A model generated the notes under the pieces. It was given only the letters and a program-made list of their open reading frames with translations, searched no databases and was not told where the DNA came from. The position numbers and the translations under genes were made by a program. This document shows positions 60,860-64,000 of a DNA stretch of 64,000 nucleotides, in pieces (positions within the stretch are counted from its first letter, which is position 1; every line of letters begins with the position of its first letter). Source of the stretch: Phocaeicola vulgatus ATCC 8482 (GTDB taxonomy: Bacteria > Bacteroidota > Bacteroidia > Bacteroidales > Bacteroidaceae); the NCBI RefSeq assembly GCF_000012825.1, contig NC_009614.1, forward strand, positions 2,604,001 to 2,668,000, in the 5' to 3' direction.

Positions 60860-61948
60860 TTAGTCAATAAATACGGCTGCTCTAGGACTTACACCACCGC
60901 TCTCGAATTTTTCAATAAAAGTACCGTCTTTCTTGAAACGATATATATCTCCGTTAGTATTATAATCGGTAGTACCGACATAAAAATCTCCATTTTCAGG
61001 ATTGATACTCAACATATAAAAGATACGAGTCTTGAGTTCTTCTGGCATTTGTAAAAAACTAGTTTCTTCTTTTTTGTTGGTTTTAGCATTATAAGAATAT
61101 AATGTATGGTTGGATGTATTTGTATTATAGTCTGTTTCTGAATAGATAACATATACCACATCATTATATTCAGCCATTAATGTGCCCGGTCCAATTTTTT
61201 TGTAGGTTTTGTTTTCTTTGTCATAGATTGCTACAGTATAGTCATAATCAGGGTACGGACCACCATATCCTTGGATGAAAATTTTGTCATTAGCTTCTAG
61301 TATCCTATCCGGATTCTGGAAAATTTCCACATGCTCTGCTGTATCAAAAGTCTTGATATCAATGATAGACAAACGATTGTCATATCCGAAACCGGAGTTT
61401 ACCAGATATAGTTTGCCATCTTCTTCAATAATATGCTCGGGATTTTGTCCTACAGCTACCATCTTTTCAAAAGTTAATGTGTTAGCATCCAAACGGGCTA
61501 CATTACCACTGCTTAAAGTAACGTAAAGTTTTCCGTCTTCAGCAGCCATATAGCGAGGCTGTCCTTGCTCGTCTGTAAAGCTATAACGCGCTTGTTCTAC
61601 ACAAGCTTCATTCAGTTTGCATACATATTTAGAGCCATACATGGATACATAAATATTATTATTATATTTTATCATATCTTGTCCTGTATCTCCTAGTTTG
61701 GCTTCATTTTGCTTATAGAAAATGTCATCTATTACATTGTTTCTTTTATCGGGATCATAGTATGTGATGCCGGCATTGTTCTTTTGATAAGAACCTTCAT
61801 TCAAAATGTAGACACGATTTTCAGGCAATTCCACCTTCGAACCTTCATCGTTTTTTTTGCTGTCATCGTCATCATCACTACATGAGGTGAATGAAACACC
61901 CAGCATTAACATACACAGTGTTCCAAAAAATAAGCTTCTTAGTTTCAT
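60860..61948 (-). CDS. Surface beta-propeller lipoprotein, BtuG-like
   Basis: 362 residues. The lipobox Cys at residue 23 (LGVSFTSC) is followed by SDDDDD, the acidic export signal for surface lipoproteins in Bacteroidetes. The body is a YncE-like seven-bladed beta-propeller with repeats such as VYILNEGSYQKN, DNRLSIIDIKTFDTAEHVEI and LYSYNAKTNKKEE. In Bacteroides, lipoproteins of this size and fold encoded beside a BtuB-type receptor (BtuG) capture vitamin B12 with very high affinity. The gene order TonB receptor - propeller - BtuF - BtuC - BtuD matches. Ligand identity is inferred from context only. Confidence 0.8.
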   Translation of the reverse strand: MKLRSLFFGTLCMLMLGVSFTSCSDDDDDSKKNDEGSKVELPENRVYILNEGSYQKNNAGITYYDPDKRNNVIDDIFYKQNEAKLGDTGQDMIKYNNNIYVSMYGSKYVCKLNEACVEQARYSFTDEQGQPRYMAAEDGKLYVTLSSGNVARLDANTLTFEKMVAVGQNPEHIIEEDGKLYLVNSGFGYDNRLSIIDIKTFDTAEHVEIFQNPDRILEANDKIFIQGYGGPYPDYDYTVAIYDKENKTYKKIGPGTLMAEYNDVVYVIYSETDYNTNTSNHTLYSYNAKTNKKEETSFLQMPEELKTRIFYMLSINPENGDFYVGTTDYNTNGDIYRFKKDGTFIEKFESGGVSPRAAVFID

Positions 61949-61981
61949 AATTAATTTTTAAAAGTTAGACATTTATATTGT

Positions 61982-64000
61982 TTAAAATCTTAATACTCCC
62001 GTTATGCGCCAGGAACGTCCGGGCATGGGATAATATTTGATAACATCATATTGCTTGTCAGTGAGATTGATAACTTCTGCCTGAAGGCGGAGGTGACAGC
62101 CTTTCATTGTAAATTCCCGCCATAAAGTGGCTGTGTGTTCTACATAACCGTCTATCTTATTCACCGGTATATTCTGTGCCATATAGTAGCGTTCGCTGAC
62201 CCCTGTCAGGCTGTAACCCACATTAATCCAAGGAGTTTCGATGGTGGTCGAAGCATTGCCGCTATGCTGAGGCGTATAGGGCAGCTGGTCTTTATAATTC
62301 TTGGCATCGGGATTTGTCATATCTATGGCTTTTTGCCAGGAATAATTGCCGCTTAATCCTACGTTTATGTTAGGGCAGACAGGTATGGAAGTAGCCATTG
62401 TCGCATCAAGGCCGGTGATATGTACCGTGCCGTAATTCTGCATTTTCCATACATAAGTACTGGGAAAGGCGACTATTTTATCGGTTACTTCATTATAATA
62501 TCCGTCAAGAGTGATAGAAAGGAAATCGGTAAACGAAAACGGCTTGCCGTTCCAAGTGACACCTATATTGTATTCGCGTGCCTTTTCCGGGCGTAAGGAG
62601 GTATTTCCTATGCGTAGATAATAAAGGTCATTGAAGGTAGGTACGCGGAACGTATTCTTATACATTGCGCGGACGTATAATTGTTCTTCTTTCCATGGCT
62701 GAATGGAAACGGACAGGGTGGGCGACAGGCGTTTCCGGTCGTCGGGAGTATTCCCTGCTTTTACTTCTTCCGTAATGAAAGTCCCCACCAATGTGCCCGA
62801 TAGCTTGATACGTCCCCATTGGTAACGTGCATTGAGGGCTGTGAGCGAGGAATATCTCACCGGGTTGGGGCTGTCGTTGATATTGGTGTGAAGGGTATTG
62901 ATGAATCCATCCTGCGCGAGCGATAATTCCAGACCTTTGACGGGCTGATAAAGCACGGCGGCGGACAGATAATATTCGTCCTGACGGTTGATGTCGGTCT
63001 GCTTTCCGTTTTCATACTTCACGTCTGTATCTTCGTATTTGTTCCAAGAATGGTTGAACTTGGCTTGCGCCTGCAAAGTCCATTTGGGGGAGAAGGTTTT
63101 CTTATAACGGGCTTGGGTGAAGAAATTCTCGTCCCACAAACGTTCTTCTGCCTTCGGGTTGTATAGAATGACAGCACCGGGCAGTCCGCGTTCGGAATAA
63201 AAATAATAGGCTTTCACATCCAGTGTACTTTCGTCATGGAAAGTATGAAACAGATTCGCCTCTCCCTGCCATGTATGAATATCCGAATTGTTTCTTTTCT
63301 CTTGAGTGATGTATTTTCCGTTTTCCAATGTGAAGGGATAATTACCGTCGGCACGTATAAAGGAAGCATCGACTGACAGACCGGTGTGTTCTCCCAGCTT
63401 CTGCCATCTGCGTATGGATGGGGCTATGTAGCCAAAGGCTCCTCCCCGGATTTGTATTTGTGACAGGGAGGATTTCCCATTTTCGAAGACGGGTTTCTCC
63501 GTTTCAATGCTGAGTACTCCTGCCGAAGCATACAGACGGGCCGGTTGCAGCAGATTCTCATCTTGTCCGATTGCCAATGAAAGAGAGGATACATTGTCGA
63601 GGGAGAAACGCCCGATATCGATTTGTCCTGCCTGACTGTTGCTGACGACTACTCCATCGTAGCTGACTGCTGTGTGTGCAGCTCCTAAATTGCGGATGGA
63701 AACGGTCTTCAGACCGCCTATGCCTCCGTAATCACGGACGTTGGTTCCGGCAAAACGCCTTACGGCATCTGCCATATTCTGTAACCCCAAGTTCTTTATA
63801 TCTTCCTTGTTGATAAGTTGTACAGGGCTGCCGGTTGTTACTTTGGCAGGCGGACGTCTTGCCGTAACCGTAACTTCATCTATTTTATGCACTTTTCCGG
63901 TGATGGAATCTCCTTTCTCCTGTGCCTGTATTTCAAGCGGCAATAGGAGAAAGCTGCAAAGCAGACAAAGCCATAGCTTATAAGCCTGGTTATTTCCTTT
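61982..64000 (-). CDS. TonB-dependent receptor, BtuB-like (5' end outside window)
   Basis: At least 672 residues; the start lies beyond the right edge. The open frame at the edge encodes a hydrophobic signal-peptide core (LWLCLLCSFLLLPLEIQAQ), so any start proposed inside the window (for example 63943) would cut the signal peptide. A TonB box (IDEVTVTARR) is followed by the plug (LGLQNMADAVRRFAGTNVRDYGGIGG) and a barrel ending in GVLRF. There is no SusD partner. First visible gene of the minus-strand uptake operon; likely ligand corrinoid, alternatively heme or siderophore. Confidence 0.9.
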   Translation of the reverse strand, partial: KGNNQAYKLWLCLLCSFLLLPLEIQAQEKGDSITGKVHKIDEVTVTARRPPAKVTTGSPVQLINKEDIKNLGLQNMADAVRRFAGTNVRDYGGIGGLKTVSIRNLGAAHTAVSYDGVVVSNSQAGQIDIGRFSLDNVSSLSLAIGQDENLLQPARLYASAGVLSIETEKPVFENGKSSLSQIQIRGGAFGYIAPSIRRWQKLGEHTGLSVDASFIRADGNYPFTLENGKYITQEKRNNSDIHTWQGEANLFHTFHDESTLDVKAYYFYSERGLPGAVILYNPKAEERLWDENFFTQARYKKTFSPKWTLQAQAKFNHSWNKYEDTDVKYENGKQTDINRQDEYYLSAAVLYQPVKGLELSLAQDGFINTLHTNINDSPNPVRYSSLTALNARYQWGRIKLSGTLVGTFITEEVKAGNTPDDRKRLSPTLSVSIQPWKEEQLYVRAMYKNTFRVPTFNDLYYLRIGNTSLRPEKAREYNIGVTWNGKPFSFTDFLSITLDGYYNEVTDKIVAFPSTYVWKMQNYGTVHITGLDATMATSIPVCPNINVGLSGNYSWQKAIDMTNPDAKNYKDQLPYTPQHSGNASTTIETPWINVGYSLTGVSERYYMAQNIPVNKIDGYVEHTATLWREFTMKGCHLRLQAEVINLTDKQYDVIKYYPMPGRSWRITGVLRF

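Noticed and set aside
1..64000. Prophage, integrative element or transposon
   Set aside because: No integrase, transposase, conjugation or phage structural genes were found; the decayed genes only hint at older transfer.

Overview
The window reads as chromosome of a gut Bacteroidales bacterium, most likely Bacteroides or Phocaeicola. The basis is two SusC/SusD pairs, an ECF sigma/FecR pair, many Bacteroidales-type families (DUF1847, DUF6769-like, GH109-like oxidoreductase, DPP III), AT-rich spacers, and promoters of the Bacteroidetes type (-7 TAnnTTTG with TTTG or TTG about 19-21 nt upstream) rather than -35/-10 boxes. No rRNA, tRNA, CRISPR array, transposase or prophage was seen. The species call is inference.

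Layout. 1-7460: housekeeping block with recQ (minus), then an AraC-type regulator, DPP III peptidase, AlkD-like repair protein, a Fur-family regulator and purA. 7681-17144: accessory and partly decayed region with a broken DUF4373 gene, an intact SusC/SusD pair, an SGNH esterase, and wrecks of a CE12-CE8 pectin esterase (with a 13-C tract) and a polysaccharide deacetylase. 17320-25960: an intact ECF sigma / FecR anti-sigma / STN-type SusC / SusD / beta-propeller enzyme locus. 26357-36524: ABC-F ATPase, M13 peptidase and an RND metal-efflux operon. 36665-40040: DJ-1/PfpI protein, nitroreductase, an unidentified gene remnant and a GH109-like oxidoreductase. 40423-44115: metA, U32 peptidase and a zinc-ribbon membrane protein. 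44356-51406 (minus): TonB receptor with a LuxR-type regulator, an FAD oxidoreductase, DUF1847 and radA. 51639-56974: threonine operon with leader peptide, thrA, an apgM-like putative homoserine kinase and thrC. 57566-64000 (minus): a corrinoid/iron-type uptake locus whose first gene runs off the right edge.

The most interesting signal is a set of small minus-strand RNAs around the SusCD loci. Two (about 14142-14209 and 26107-26170) share an identical 35-nt core, and each has its own consensus promoter and hairpin-plus-U terminator. Read on the plus strand the core looks like a translation start region (leader plus ATGAAAAACAC), so the RNAs could pair with mRNA starts. Three genes or gene remnants here begin ATGAAAAACA. 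A third, unrelated RNA (about 19085-19170) lies antisense in the leader between the anti-sigma gene and its susC.

Other points: Glu111 in MetA predicts acetyl-CoA rather than succinyl-CoA use; a palindromic repeat appears inserted in frame within the FAD oxidoreductase; the thr leader peptide has 12 Thr in 31 codons and complementary segments on either side; and a metal-efflux promoter sits in the tail of an upstream terminator with its start point predicted on the first ATG.
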